Positions 1 through 7,722 of a DNA stretch of 64,000 bases are shown in pieces. The notes beneath the pieces were generated by a model, which saw only the letters and a program-made list of their open reading frames with translations, was not told the origin of the DNA and made no database searches. The position numbers and the translations under genes were made by a program. How positions within the stretch are numbered: position 1 is the first letter of the stretch; each line of letters opens with the position of its first letter. Where the stretch lies: assembly GCF_024519435.1 (NCBI RefSeq), contig NZ_JALJRZ010000001.1:992001-1056000 (forward strand), read 5' to 3'. The stretch comes from Terrabacter sp. Ter38 (GTDB lineage Bacteria > Actinomycetota > Actinomycetes > Actinomycetales > Dermatophilaceae).

Positions 1-82
1 CGGCCAGCTCCGCCTTGGCGACGATGTCCTGGTACCACCGGGGGAAGTCCTCGGACTGGGGGGTGAGCACGGTCTTGGCCAT
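1..82 (-). CDS. proS: Prolyl-tRNA synthetase, N-terminal fragment (cut by window edge)
   Basis: Only the first 27 codons are in the window; the rest lies beyond base 1. The visible peptide begins MAKTVLTPQSEDFPRW and continues YQDIVAKAEL. This matches the start of the actinobacterial class II prolyl-tRNA synthetase, the cytoplasmic enzyme that charges tRNA-Pro. The ATG at 82 is supported by a TAGGAT hexamer seven bases upstream with no Shine-Dalgarno, which suggests a leaderless transcript. The catalytic motifs are not visible, so the call rests on the N-terminus alone. Confidence 0.72.
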   Translation of the reverse strand, partial: MAKTVLTPQSEDFPRWYQDIVAKAELA

Positions 83-89
83 GGGCCCG

Positions 90-95
90 ATCCTA
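90..95 (-). promoter_or_regulatory. -10 hexamer of proS, leaderless
   Basis: TAGGAT on the minus strand, followed by 7 bases and then the proS ATG. The spacing puts the transcription start on or next to the start codon. Confidence 0.5.
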
Positions 96-116
96 TGATC
101 GGCTCCGGGGGCGCCG

Positions 117-1022
117 TCACCTCGTTTCCGGCTGGGCCTGCTCCATGGTGGCGACCATGAAGGCCTGCCAGGCCTCCCGGCTGTCGCCGAGCTCCCCGGG
201 GCTGCCGGCCTGCTCGAGGATGCGGCTCGTCGCCTCCCGGGTCACGTCGTCGAAGTCGCCGGTGATCTGCACGTCGGTGCGACCCCAGACCTGCCGGCAC
301 ATCGCCTGGACGGCCTGCACCTGGGCGTCGGAACGGCGGATCAGGCGCGGACGCTCCGGTCCGAACCGGCCGAGGTCGACGTGGATGTGGTTGCTGTGCG
401 CCGCGTCGAAGAGGTAGGTCAGCACGTCGGCGAACTCGTGGTGCAGCCCGGCGGCCGTGCGCCAGTAGAGGGCGAGGCGACGCCGCAGCTCGGGTGCCGG
501 CGCGTCACGCCACAGGTCGTAGCGCAGGCTCGTCAGGTCGCGTCCGTCGGCGCGCAGCCGCGCGATGTCGATGGCCTCCCCCGAGCTGTGCCAGGACGTC
601 GCCCTGCCGCGGACCCAGCCCCCGTAGCAGCGCACCTCGTCGGGCACCTGCCCGACGTGGCGCCGGTGCAGGGCCAGCCACTGGTCCAGGCGCGCCCCGA
701 ACTGCTCGGTGACGTAGTACCTGGCGGGACGGGCCGTCACCTCGTAGACGTACGCCGCGGCCCCGATGCGCCGCCTCGCCTGCAGGGCCGAGCGGTCCAC
801 GGGCTGCGGGTCGATGCGCAGCTCCGGCGGCGTCGGCTCGCCCAGACCCGTCAGCTGCGGGAGGGACGCGAGGCCGGGACCGCGCGACACGGCATACGCC
901 CCTCCGGCGGCGACGGCACCCACCGCGCCGAGGGTGAGCAGGCGCCGGCGGGTCAGTCCGCTCTGACCCGACCGCGGCGCGTTCGGGTCGGGGCGCCGGG
1001 CCGCCGGCTCCCCTGACTGCAT
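117..1022 (-). CDS. Tat-exported extensin-like / M15-type peptidase
   Basis: 301 aa from the ATG at 1022; a longer reading frame runs to 1151 but its extra residues look non-coding. Residues 24-45 form a twin-arginine signal (TRRRLL followed by an Ala/Gly/Leu-rich core), so export in folded form by Tat is likely. Residues 143-152 read SWHSSGEAID, matching the S-x-H-x(2)-G-x-A-x-D zinc site of M15 D,D-carboxypeptidases and extensin-like proteins. A second zinc element, NHIHVD, lies near 211-216. Cleavage of peptidoglycan stem peptides outside the membrane is the probable role (inference). The gene is divergent from the esterase at 1235 and stands alone. Confidence 0.7.
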   Translation of the reverse strand: MQSGEPAARRPDPNAPRSGQSGLTRRRLLTLGAVGAVAAGGAYAVSRGPGLASLPQLTGLGEPTPPELRIDPQPVDRSALQARRRIGAAAYVYEVTARPARYYVTEQFGARLDQWLALHRRHVGQVPDEVRCYGGWVRGRATSWHSSGEAIDIARLRADGRDLTSLRYDLWRDAPAPELRRRLALYWRTAAGLHHEFADVLTYLFDAAHSNHIHVDLGRFGPERPRLIRRSDAQVQAVQAMCRQVWGRTDVQITGDFDDVTREATSRILEQAGSPGELGDSREAWQAFMVATMEQAQPETR

Positions 1023-1222
1023 CTGCTGGCCCACGCCTGGTCCAACGTGCGAGGCGGTCAGAGTGTCCCCCGGCGAACGAAGCCGATGGGCAGACTGAAG
1101 GAAGCCAGCGCGGGGCGCCGTCCCGGGAGCGCATCGCCGCGCCGACCACACCGCTCGGGGCGGTTCCCGTATGCCGGGTGCGTCCCGGCGCGCGTCGCCC
1201 CGTCGAGAGGCCGCCTGAGTCC

Positions 1223-1228
1223 TACGCT
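1223..1228 (+). promoter_or_regulatory. -10 hexamer of the esterase gene, leaderless
   Basis: TACGCT followed by 6 bases and the ATG at 1235; no Shine-Dalgarno lies in between. Confidence 0.45.
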
Positions 1229-1234
1229 CCCCGC

Positions 1235-2020
1235 ATGTCCTCCGACACCGGGCCGTCTCGACGCGTCGTCCTGCTCGCGGCGCTCGGGCTGGCGACGGCG
1301 ACGACCGGGTTCGGCGGCTGCTCCGCCACGGACGGGCCGATCCCCAGCGAGGGGGTGCTCTCGAACCACTTCGGCGTCGAGGCCCCGCGCTGGCGGCTGG
1401 CCGTGCCCCGCGCGAGCCGACCGCGTGGCCTCGTCGTGGCGCTGCACGGTTTCGGAGGGGGCGCCGATGACGCGTTCAACCTCGGTTTCGGCGATGCCGT
1501 CGAGCCCACGAGGATGGCGCTGGTCTCCGTCGACGGGGGCAACAGCTACTGGCACCCACGCCGCGACGGCAGCGACACCGGGGCCATGGTCCGTGACGAG
1601 CTCGTGCCGATGGCGCTCGAGGCCTGCAGGCTGCCGCCCTCGTCGCCGGTCGTCCTGCTCGGGTGGTCGATGGGCGGCTTCGGTGCGCTCCTCATCGCGA
1701 GCGAGCTCGGGCGTCCTCGCGTCAGCGGCGTCGTCGCCGCGAGCGCGGCGCTCTGGCGGAAGGGCAGCGAGACGCCTGCCCGGGCCTACGACGGGCGGGC
1801 CGACTTCGACCGGCACTCGGTCTTCAACCGACTGGACCGGCTGCGGGGCATTCCGGTGAGGCTCGACTGCGGCGCAGCCGACCCGTTCATCGCCGCGAAC
1901 CGCCTTCTGGCCCAGCGCCTTCCGGGCAGCGAGGCCCACTTCACCCCGGGTGGTCACGACGACGACTTCTGGAGGGGCAACATCAGCGCCGAGATGACGT
2001 GGGCCGCAGCCCGGTCCTGA
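1235..2020 (+). CDS. Secreted alpha/beta-hydrolase (putative esterase)
   Basis: 261 aa. The N-terminus has an SRR pair, a hydrophobic stretch and a Gly-Gly-Cys near residue 29; it is either a Tat-like signal or a weak lipobox (Phe at -3 is atypical). The mature part is an esterase-family alpha/beta-hydrolase. LVVALHGFGGG supplies the oxyanion strand near 66-76, GWSMGG puts the nucleophile at Ser145, DCGAADPF suggests Asp216, and GGHDDDFW gives His241. The substrate is unknown; feruloyl- or polyhydroxyester-type esterases share this layout. The start at 1235 is preferred over 1178 because of the hexamer at 1223. It is convergent with the GNAT gene, with stop codons 9 bases apart. Confidence 0.75.
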   Translation: MSSDTGPSRRVVLLAALGLATATTGFGGCSATDGPIPSEGVLSNHFGVEAPRWRLAVPRASRPRGLVVALHGFGGGADDAFNLGFGDAVEPTRMALVSVDGGNSYWHPRRDGSDTGAMVRDELVPMALEACRLPPSSPVVLLGWSMGGFGALLIASELGRPRVSGVVAASAALWRKGSETPARAYDGRADFDRHSVFNRLDRLRGIPVRLDCGAADPFIAANRLLAQRLPGSEAHFTPGGHDDDFWRGNISAEMTWAAARS

Positions 2021-2029
2021 CGCCCCGCC

Positions 2030-2908
2030 TCACGCAGTGCGGTGCAGGTCGTGGGAGTCCGGCAGGCGGCGGAAGCCGGCCGAGACGTAGGCGGCGACAC
2101 CACCGACGTTGGAGCTCGGAGTGCAGACCAGGGCGCTCGACGCGCCGAGCTCCCGGAGGGCGGCCGCGCACGCGAGGGTGATCGAGCGTCCGTGGCCGCG
2201 GCCCCGGTGGTCGCGGTGCGCCCCCAACGGCTCGATGAGACCGGGTCGGCCCGGGCCGGCCGACCACACCGTGGCGGTGGCCACCGCGGCTCCGGACGCG
2301 TCGTAGGCGACGAGGCACCTCGCGTCGGCGTAGGCCGGCCCGGAGGCCATCTCCCGCCAACGGTCCTCGCTGAACGTCGAGGTCTCGAACGACGCGCGCT
2401 GGACCGCCACCCGGTCCCGGAGCCGCTCCGGCCCCGGGTCTGTGCCGACGACCTCTACGCGCAGTCCGCTGTCCTCGACGGGCTCGGCCAGGTCACGGAC
2501 GAGCGGCGTCCACGGGTCTCCTTCGGCCCACCCATCGGCCGCGAGGGAGGCGCGGAAGGCATCACCGAAACGCGCCTCGACCGAGGCCTCCCCGGCGGGC
2601 AGCACGCCACGCTCGGGGCGCGACACGTCGGAGAGCAGCTGCTGCGCCAGCTCTTCGTCGTCACCGGACTCCGGCGCGATCGCCATCCGGAGCACGCGCG
2701 GGTCGTCGAGGAACCCGACGGCGACGAGGCGCCCGTCGCGGCTCCACGTGCGAACGGCCGCCGCGGTCGTGGCGGCGCCGAAGCTCCAGTTCCAGCCGAG
2801 GTCGCCGGGGTGCAGCTGGACCGGCATCCCGTCCTGCTGCCACTCGCGCATCGCGTGCACGGTCTCGACGAGGCCATGGACTCCCGGCGCGCTCAGCTCG
2901 ATCGACAT
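2030..2908 (-). CDS. GNAT-family N-acetyltransferase
   Basis: 292 aa from the ATG at 2908 (a further start at 2962 is possible). The C-terminal third carries the acetyl-CoA loop: PLGAHRDHRGRGHGRSI fits the Q/R-x-x-G-x-G/A motif, followed by an alpha-helix and SSNVGGVAAYVSAGFRR, the usual GNAT ending in which an aromatic sits near the active site. The N-terminal half is weakly similar to GNAT and may be a degenerate second domain. The acyl acceptor cannot be read from sequence. TTGGAT lies 6 bases before the 2908 ATG. It is separated from the CoA lyase pair by about 90 bases. Confidence 0.7.
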   Translation of the reverse strand: MSIELSAPGVHGLVETVHAMREWQQDGMPVQLHPGDLGWNWSFGAATTAAAVRTWSRDGRLVAVGFLDDPRVLRMAIAPESGDDEELAQQLLSDVSRPERGVLPAGEASVEARFGDAFRASLAADGWAEGDPWTPLVRDLAEPVEDSGLRVEVVGTDPGPERLRDRVAVQRASFETSTFSEDRWREMASGPAYADARCLVAYDASGAAVATATVWSAGPGRPGLIEPLGAHRDHRGRGHGRSITLACAAALRELGASSALVCTPSSNVGGVAAYVSAGFRRLPDSHDLHRTA

Positions 2909-2995
2909 GTCTTGATCCAACACCGTCACCGGACGAGCACACACCTCGTTTTGCGACGGCACCCCGCTCCGCCGCGCGAGTGGTCGGCGGTCTCG

Positions 2996-3877
2996 TCAGG
3001 ACAGCGCGGCGATGGCCTCGGCGGTGGCGAGGACCTTGTGGGCGGTGTCGACGTGCAGGCTCTCGATGAGCCTCCCGTCGAGGGTGACGACGCCCTTGCC
3101 CTCCGCCTGCGCGGTCTCGAAGGCCTCGATCACGGCCCGCGCCTGCTCCACCTGCTCGGCACTCGGGGCAAAGACCTCGTTGCACGTCTCGACCTGCCCC
3201 GGGTGGATCAACGTCTTGCCGTCGAAGCCCATCTCCCGGCCCTGGTGCGCCTCGGCGAGAAAGCCCTCGGCGTCCTTCACGTCGTTGTAGACGCCGTCGA
3301 GGACGGCCACCCCGGCGGCCCGCGCCGCGAGGACCGCGAGCTGGAGCGAGGTCTGGATCGCGGCCCGCCCGGGGGCGTAGCTCGCTCCGAGCTCCTTGTA
3401 GAGGTCGTTCGTGCCGAGCACGAGACAGCCGAGCCGGTCGGACGCGCGCGCGATCTCCTCGGCGTGCAGCACGGCCACCGGCGTCTCGACCATCGCCCAG
3501 AGCCGCGTGTGCCCCGGAGCGCCGGCGGCCTCCATCGCGGCGACGAGGCCGCGCACCTCGTCGGCCGAGCCGACCTTGGGCACGACGATCGCGTCAGGTC
3601 CGGCGGCGCCCGCCGCCGAGAGGTCGGCGTCGTGCCACTGCGACCCCAGGCCGTTGATCCGGATCGTCACCTCGCGGCGGCCGTATTCTCCGGACTGCAC
3701 TGCGGCACAAGCCTTCTCGCGCGCCTGCTCCTTGGCGTCGGGCGCGACGGCGTCCTCGAGGTCGAGGATGAGGGCATCGACCGGAAGGGTCTTCGCCTTC
3801 TCCAGTGCGCGCTCGTTGGAGCTCGGCATGTAGAGCACCGAGCGGCGCGGGCGGTATGCGTCGGTCTCGACGGGCAC
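2996..3877 (-). CDS. CoA-ester lyase, HpcH/HpaI or CitE-like (second of a tandem pair)
   Basis: 293 aa. This is a TIM-barrel lyase of the CitE/malyl-CoA lyase family. LILDLEDAV (about 36-44) provides the metal-binding acidic pair, TIRINGLGS the CoA/phosphate contact, and WAMVETPVAV the second metal ligand Glu. GFDGKTLIHPGQ near 208-219 is the conserved C-terminal segment. The expected reaction is reversible cleavage or hydrolysis of a (methyl)malyl-CoA-type ester; the exact substrate is not readable. The GTG at 3877 follows the upstream stop by 5 bases, so the pair is one transcript. It is a paralogue of its neighbour, but about 60 residues shorter. Confidence 0.75.
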   Translation of the reverse strand: MPVETDAYRPRRSVLYMPSSNERALEKAKTLPVDALILDLEDAVAPDAKEQAREKACAAVQSGEYGRREVTIRINGLGSQWHDADLSAAGAAGPDAIVVPKVGSADEVRGLVAAMEAAGAPGHTRLWAMVETPVAVLHAEEIARASDRLGCLVLGTNDLYKELGASYAPGRAAIQTSLQLAVLAARAAGVAVLDGVYNDVKDAEGFLAEAHQGREMGFDGKTLIHPGQVETCNEVFAPSAEQVEQARAVIEAFETAQAEGKGVVTLDGRLIESLHVDTAHKVLATAEAIAALS

Positions 3878-3882
3878 GGCAG

Positions 3883-4956
3883 TCAGCCCTCCTGCGTGGC
3901 GGGCTCGACGGCATACAGCTCGGCGAGCGCGGGGTCGGTCTGGGACAGGCGCTCGGCGAGCTCGACGATGACGAGACACTGCTTGAGGCTCGCGTCGTCC
4001 TCCATCTTGCCGTCGAGCATGACGGCACCCGTGCCGTCGCCCATGGCGGCGACGACGCGGCGAGCGTGCGTGACGTCCTCGGCCGACGGGCTGAAGACTC
4101 GCTTGGCGATCTCGATCTGCACCGGGTGCAGCGACCACGTGCCGACGCAGCCGAGGAGGAAGGCGTTGCGGAACTGGTCCTCGCACGCGACGACGTCCTG
4201 GATGTCGCCGAACGGTCCGTAGTACGGGTAGATCCCGTGCATGGCGCACGCATCGACCATGCGGGCGATCGTGTAGTGCCAGAGGTCCTGCTGCGCCGTG
4301 GCGCGCGCTCCCGTGATGTCTCCGTCGACGGGGTCGGTGCGCACGAGGTAGCCGGGGTGCCCGCCGCCGACGCGGGTCGTCTTCATGCGTCGGTCTGCCG
4401 CGAGGTCGGCCGGGCCCAGCGACAGGCCCTGCATGCGCGGCGAGGCGCCGCAGATCTCCTCGACGTTGACCATGCCGCGCGCCGTCTCGAGGATCGCGTG
4501 CACGAGGATCGGACGGGTCAGGCCGGCTTTCGCCTCGAGCTGGGCGAGGAGCCGGTCGACGTAGTGGATGTCCTCGGCGCCCTGCACCTTCGGCACCATG
4601 ACGACGTCGAGCCTGTCGCCGATCTCCGTGACGAGGGTCGTGAGGTCGTCGAGCGCCCACGGGCTGTCGAGCGCGTTGATGCGCGTCCAGAGCTGGGTGT
4701 TCTCGCCGAAGTCGGTGGCCCTCGCGATGTCGACGAGGCCGGCGCGGGCCGCCTCCTTGCGGTCGGCCTTGACGGCGTCCTCGAGGTTGCCGAGGAGCAC
4801 GTCGACGGTCCCGACGAGGTCCGGCACCTTGGCTGCCATCTTCGGGTTGCTCGGGTCGAAGAAGTGGATGACCCGGGACGGGCGGGCCGGCACCTGCGTC
4901 AGGGGCGTCGGTGCCCCCACCGCGAGCGGCCGGAAGAAGTCCTTGGCGCTGCGCAT
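3883..4956 (-). CDS. CoA-ester lyase, L-malyl-CoA / beta-methylmalyl-CoA lyase type (first of a tandem pair)
   Basis: 357 aa from the ATG at 4956. It begins RSAKDFFRPLAVGAP and then SRVIHFFDPSNPKM. LLGNLEDAV holds the acidic metal site, WTRINALDS the CoA contact, and VHAILETARGMVNVEEI the ligand Glu. It is longer than CitE and fits the malyl-CoA lyase subgroup used in glyoxylate, ethylmalonyl-CoA or C5-dicarboxylate metabolism. Partner genes of those routes (ccr, mutase, dehydratase) are not in the window. A TACGTT hexamer 7 bases upstream supports the 4956 start over a TTG at 4965. Confidence 0.72.
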   Translation of the reverse strand: MRSAKDFFRPLAVGAPTPLTQVPARPSRVIHFFDPSNPKMAAKVPDLVGTVDVLLGNLEDAVKADRKEAARAGLVDIARATDFGENTQLWTRINALDSPWALDDLTTLVTEIGDRLDVVMVPKVQGAEDIHYVDRLLAQLEAKAGLTRPILVHAILETARGMVNVEEICGASPRMQGLSLGPADLAADRRMKTTRVGGGHPGYLVRTDPVDGDITGARATAQQDLWHYTIARMVDACAMHGIYPYYGPFGDIQDVVACEDQFRNAFLLGCVGTWSLHPVQIEIAKRVFSPSAEDVTHARRVVAAMGDGTGAVMLDGKMEDDASLKQCLVIVELAERLSQTDPALAELYAVEPATQEG

Positions 4957-4963
4957 GGGCGTC

Positions 4964-4969
4964 AACGTA
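4964..4969 (-). promoter_or_regulatory. -10 hexamer of the CoA-lyase operon, leaderless
   Basis: TACGTT on the minus strand, 7 bases before the ATG at 4956. It is back to back with the promoter of the gene at 5046. Confidence 0.45.
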
Positions 4970-5033
4970 GCAACGCCCGGACGGCCCGCGTTATGACGAC
5001 AGTCACGCGCGCCGCCGATGAGGGCGGGATCAC

Positions 5034-5039
5034 TAAGGT
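5034..5039 (+). promoter_or_regulatory. -10 hexamer of the 5046 gene, leaderless
   Basis: TAAGGT followed by 6 bases and the GTG at 5046. It is divergent from the CoA-lyase promoter about 65 bases away. Confidence 0.45.
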
Positions 5040-5045
5040 GGCGGT

Positions 5046-5783
5046 GTGACCGAGCGCGCGACCGAGCCTGTGACCGAGCACGGCGCAGGGACGAGCCCGA
5101 AGAAGAGCACGGAGACCGGCACCGATCAGGTGCCGTCCGCGCCAGCGCCCGACCCCCAGTCCGACTCGCAGTCGGACGCGGCCGCCGCCTCAGCGGCCGC
5201 CCTGCTCGGCGAGGCGATGGCGAAGTCCGGTCTGCTCTGGATCGAGGTCGCCGACGACCGTACGTGGCCGGCCTGGCACGTGTGGGACGACGGGGCTGCC
5301 CTCGTCGTCAGCGGACCGGGCGAGCAGCCGCTGCCGTGGTTGCCCAAGGAGGTCAGGGTGATCCTGCGCAGCAAGGACACCGGGGGCCGCCTGCTCACGG
5401 TCCGCGCGCACGTCCACGTCCTCGAGCCCGGGACCCCCGAGTGGCAGCGCGCCGCCGACCTGCTCCGGGCGTCGCGACTCAACTCGGTCGACGACTCCCT
5501 GACCCGCTGGGCGGCGGAGTGCACCGTCACCGCGCTCGTGCCCTTCGACAGCCCGCTCGAGTCCCCCGGGGCCTATGCCGCCCACGACCACCGCGAGCCC
5601 CCGGCGCGCACTGCCGCGACGACGACGTCGTGGCGCCCGTGGCACTGGGGTGGGCGCGGTGAGGAGAAGGCCGAGCGCAAGCGCGCCCGGGACGAGGTCA
5701 AGGCCGGCAGACGTGCCGCGAAGGAGCGAGCGAAGCTGCGCAAGAAGCGCCAGCGACGTGGCACCCGTCGCCGCGGACGCTGA
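5046..5783 (+). CDS. Conserved hypothetical protein with basic tail
   Basis: 245 aa, not recognised with confidence. Residues 1-50 are Ala/Ser/Thr/Asp-rich and look disordered. Residues about 58-165 form a compact alpha/beta region (LLWIEVADDRTWPAWHVW, VRVILRSKD, VRAHVHVLEPG) that resembles the flavin-reductase-like split-barrel fold of pyridoxamine-phosphate-oxidase relatives; this is a weak impression. The last 40 residues are almost all Arg and Lys, which suggests nucleic-acid or membrane-surface contact. It is followed 17 bases later by the MgtE-like gene in the same direction. Confidence 0.6.
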   Translation: MTERATEPVTEHGAGTSPKKSTETGTDQVPSAPAPDPQSDSQSDAAAASAAALLGEAMAKSGLLWIEVADDRTWPAWHVWDDGAALVVSGPGEQPLPWLPKEVRVILRSKDTGGRLLTVRAHVHVLEPGTPEWQRAADLLRASRLNSVDDSLTRWAAECTVTALVPFDSPLESPGAYAAHDHREPPARTAATTTSWRPWHWGGRGEEKAERKRARDEVKAGRRAAKERAKLRKKRQRRGTRRRGR

Positions 5784-5788
5784 CCCCA

Positions 5789-5794
5789 TAGCCT
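5789..5794 (+). promoter_or_regulatory. -10 hexamer of the MgtE-like gene, leaderless
   Basis: TAGCCT followed by 6 bases and the ATG at 5801. It sits in the 17-base gap after the upstream stop, so the gene has its own start of transcription in addition to read-through. Confidence 0.45.
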
Positions 5795-5800
5795 TGGGCC

Positions 5801-7108
5801 ATGAGTGCGAGCACCCGCGTCTTCGTCGCGCGCCTGACCGGACTGAGCGTCTTCGACCCGCTCGGTGACCAGGTCGGGCGCGTCCGCGACGTCGTCGTGA
5901 TGTTCTCGGTCAACCGACCCGAGCCCCGCGTCATCGGCCTCGTCGTCGAGGTGCCCGGTCGCCGCCGCGTCTTCGTGCCGATGACCCGGGTGACCTCGAT
6001 CGACGCCGGCGCCGTCATCACGACGGGCCTGGTCAACATGCGCCGCTTCGAGCAGCGGACCAACGAGGTCCTCGTCGCCGCCGAGCTGTTCGACCGGACC
6101 GTCCGCGTCACGACCGCCGAGGCCGTCGAGGCCGGCTTCGCCGACTCGCTCGTCGAGGACCTCGCCATCGAGCAGGGTCCGCGCCGCGACTGGCTCGGCA
6201 CCCGGGTCTTCGTCCGGCAGGCACCGGCCGGGGTCTCGTCGGCCTCGAAGGCGATGTCCCGGCTCACGCGTCGCCGGTCGGGCAAGACGATGCTCGTCGA
6301 CATCCGCGACGTCGTCGGCCTCCACGAGCAGGCGGGCGCCCAGAGCGCCGAGCGCCTCCTCGAGACCTACGACGACCTCAAGGTCGCCGACCTCGCCGAG
6401 GTCATCCACGACCTCAACCCCAAGCGCCGGGCCGAGGTGGCCGCCGCGCTCGACGACGAGCGCCTCGCGGACGTCCTCGAGGAGCTGCCGGAGGACGACC
6501 AGGTCGAGATCCTCGCCGGCCTGGCCAACGAGCGCGCCGCCGACGTCCTCGAGGCGATGGAGCCCGACGATGCCGCCGACCTGCTCGCCGACCTGCCGCC
6601 CGAGCAGGCGGAGGAGCTGCTCCAGCTCATGGAGCCCGACGAGGCCGCTCCCCTGCGTCGCCTGCTCGCGTACGACGAGAAGACCGCCGGCGGCATGATG
6701 ACGACCGAGCCCGTCATCCTCGGCCCCGAGGCGACCATCGCCGAGGCGCTCGCGACGGTGCGTCGCGAGGAGCTCGCCCCGGCGCTCGCGTCGATGGTCT
6801 ACGTCTGCCGCCCGCCGCTCGAGGCCCCGACCGGCCGCTACCTCGGCCTCGTCCACATCCAGCGCCTGCTGCGCGAGCCGCCGCACGGCGCCGTGGGGTC
6901 GATCATCGACAAGGAGATCGAGCCCGTCGTGGCCACCGCGTCGCTCGAGACGGTGACGCGCACCCTCGCGACCTACAACCTCGTCTCGCTGCCCGTCGTC
7001 GACGACGACGGACGCCTCATCGGAGCGGTCACCGTCGACGACGTGCTCGACCACATCCTCCCGGAGGACTGGCGTGAGGAGCGGCACGAGTTGGGGGTGA
7101 AGCCGTGA
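5801..7108 (+). CDS. Soluble MgtE N-domain / CBS-domain protein with PRC-barrel start
   Basis: 435 aa. The N-terminus (about 6-90) looks like a PRC barrel (VGRVRDVVVMF, VIGLVVEVPGRRRVFVPM). Residues about 190-300 are the acidic helical superhelix of the MgtE N domain, with repeated ADVLEELPEDDQ- and EDAADLLADLPPE-like units. Residues about 300-430 form a CBS pair containing GGMMTTEPV and LPVVDDDGRLIGAVTVDDV. In MgtE these two domains sense cytosolic Mg2+, but here no transmembrane channel follows. The protein is therefore probably a regulator or chaperone of magnesium or envelope traffic, not a channel. The next gene, a DUF1003 membrane protein, overlaps it by GTGA and may be its membrane partner. 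Confidence 0.75.
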   Translation: MSASTRVFVARLTGLSVFDPLGDQVGRVRDVVVMFSVNRPEPRVIGLVVEVPGRRRVFVPMTRVTSIDAGAVITTGLVNMRRFEQRTNEVLVAAELFDRTVRVTTAEAVEAGFADSLVEDLAIEQGPRRDWLGTRVFVRQAPAGVSSASKAMSRLTRRRSGKTMLVDIRDVVGLHEQAGAQSAERLLETYDDLKVADLAEVIHDLNPKRRAEVAAALDDERLADVLEELPEDDQVEILAGLANERAADVLEAMEPDDAADLLADLPPEQAEELLQLMEPDEAAPLRRLLAYDEKTAGGMMTTEPVILGPEATIAEALATVRREELAPALASMVYVCRPPLEAPTGRYLGLVHIQRLLREPPHGAVGSIIDKEIEPVVATASLETVTRTLATYNLVSLPVVDDDGRLIGAVTVDDVLDHILPEDWREERHELGVKP

Positions 7109-7665
7109 GCGAGCGCGCCGAGCGTCGTCCCGGCGCCCGGGCGGTCCGCGGAGACAAGCTCGACCAGCCCCAGGAGAAGCGCGCCCGGGTCCTGCCGCGG
7201 ATCACCCTGACCCAGGAGGCCTTCGGCGTCCTGTCCGAGCAGTTCGCCCGCTTCATGGGCACCGCCCAGTTCCTCATCGGCATGACGGTCTTCGTCGCCG
7301 CGTGGATCGCGTGGAACGTCCTCGCGCCCCCGGCCCTCGTCTTCGACGAGTTCCCGTTCATCTTCCTGACGCTCATGCTGAGCCTCCAGGCGTCGTATGC
7401 CGCGCCGCTCATCCTGCTCGCGCAGAACCGTCAGGCCGACCGCGACCGCGTGGCCCTCGAGCAGGACCGGGCCCGCGACGAGCGCAACCTCGCCGACACC
7501 GAGTTCCTGACCCGCGAGGTGGCCTCGCTGCGGCTCGCGCTGCGTGAGCAGGCCACGCGTGACTTCGTGCGCTCCGAGCTGCGTTCGCTGCTCGAGGAGA
7601 TGGAGGACCGCGGGATCGTCCGCGGCGCCGACGACGAGCCCAAGGACAACCGGCACCGACCGTGA
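7105..7665 (+). CDS. DUF1003 membrane protein
   Basis: 186 aa. Two transmembrane helices lie at about 48-70 (FLIGMTVFVAAWIAWNVL) and 76-100 (FIFLTLMLSLQASYAAPLIL). They are followed by AQNRQADRDRVALEQDR, the signature tail of DUF1003, and a charged coiled-coil-prone C-terminus. The family function is unknown. The GTG at 7105 overlaps the stop of the MgtE-like gene, which implies translational coupling and joint action. The first 30 residues are basic and cytosolic. Confidence 0.8.
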   Translation: MSERAERRPGARAVRGDKLDQPQEKRARVLPRITLTQEAFGVLSEQFARFMGTAQFLIGMTVFVAAWIAWNVLAPPALVFDEFPFIFLTLMLSLQASYAAPLILLAQNRQADRDRVALEQDRARDERNLADTEFLTREVASLRLALREQATRDFVRSELRSLLEEMEDRGIVRGADDEPKDNRHRP

Positions 7666-7709
7666 GCGAGCGCACCCCGGCCGTGGTCCGGGGGCCCGGC
7701 ACGGCGGCA

Positions 7710-7715
7710 TACGAT
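7710..7715 (+). promoter_or_regulatory. -10 hexamer of mrp, leaderless
   Basis: TACGAT followed by 7 bases and the ATG at 7723. It overlaps one copy of the GGCATAC heptamer (7706-7712) and argues against the upstream ATG at 7714. Confidence 0.45.
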
Positions 7716-7722
7716 GGAACAC

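Noticed and set aside
2042-4222. 726-aa open frame on the + strand
   Set aside because: It is the antisense shadow of the GNAT and CoA-lyase genes; low-complexity Arg/His/Gly composition and no motif. High GC makes such long false frames common.
5573-7087. 504-aa minus-strand frame opposite the MgtE-like gene
   Set aside because: Asp/Val/Arg repeats typical of the complement of a GC-rich acidic protein; no family similarity.
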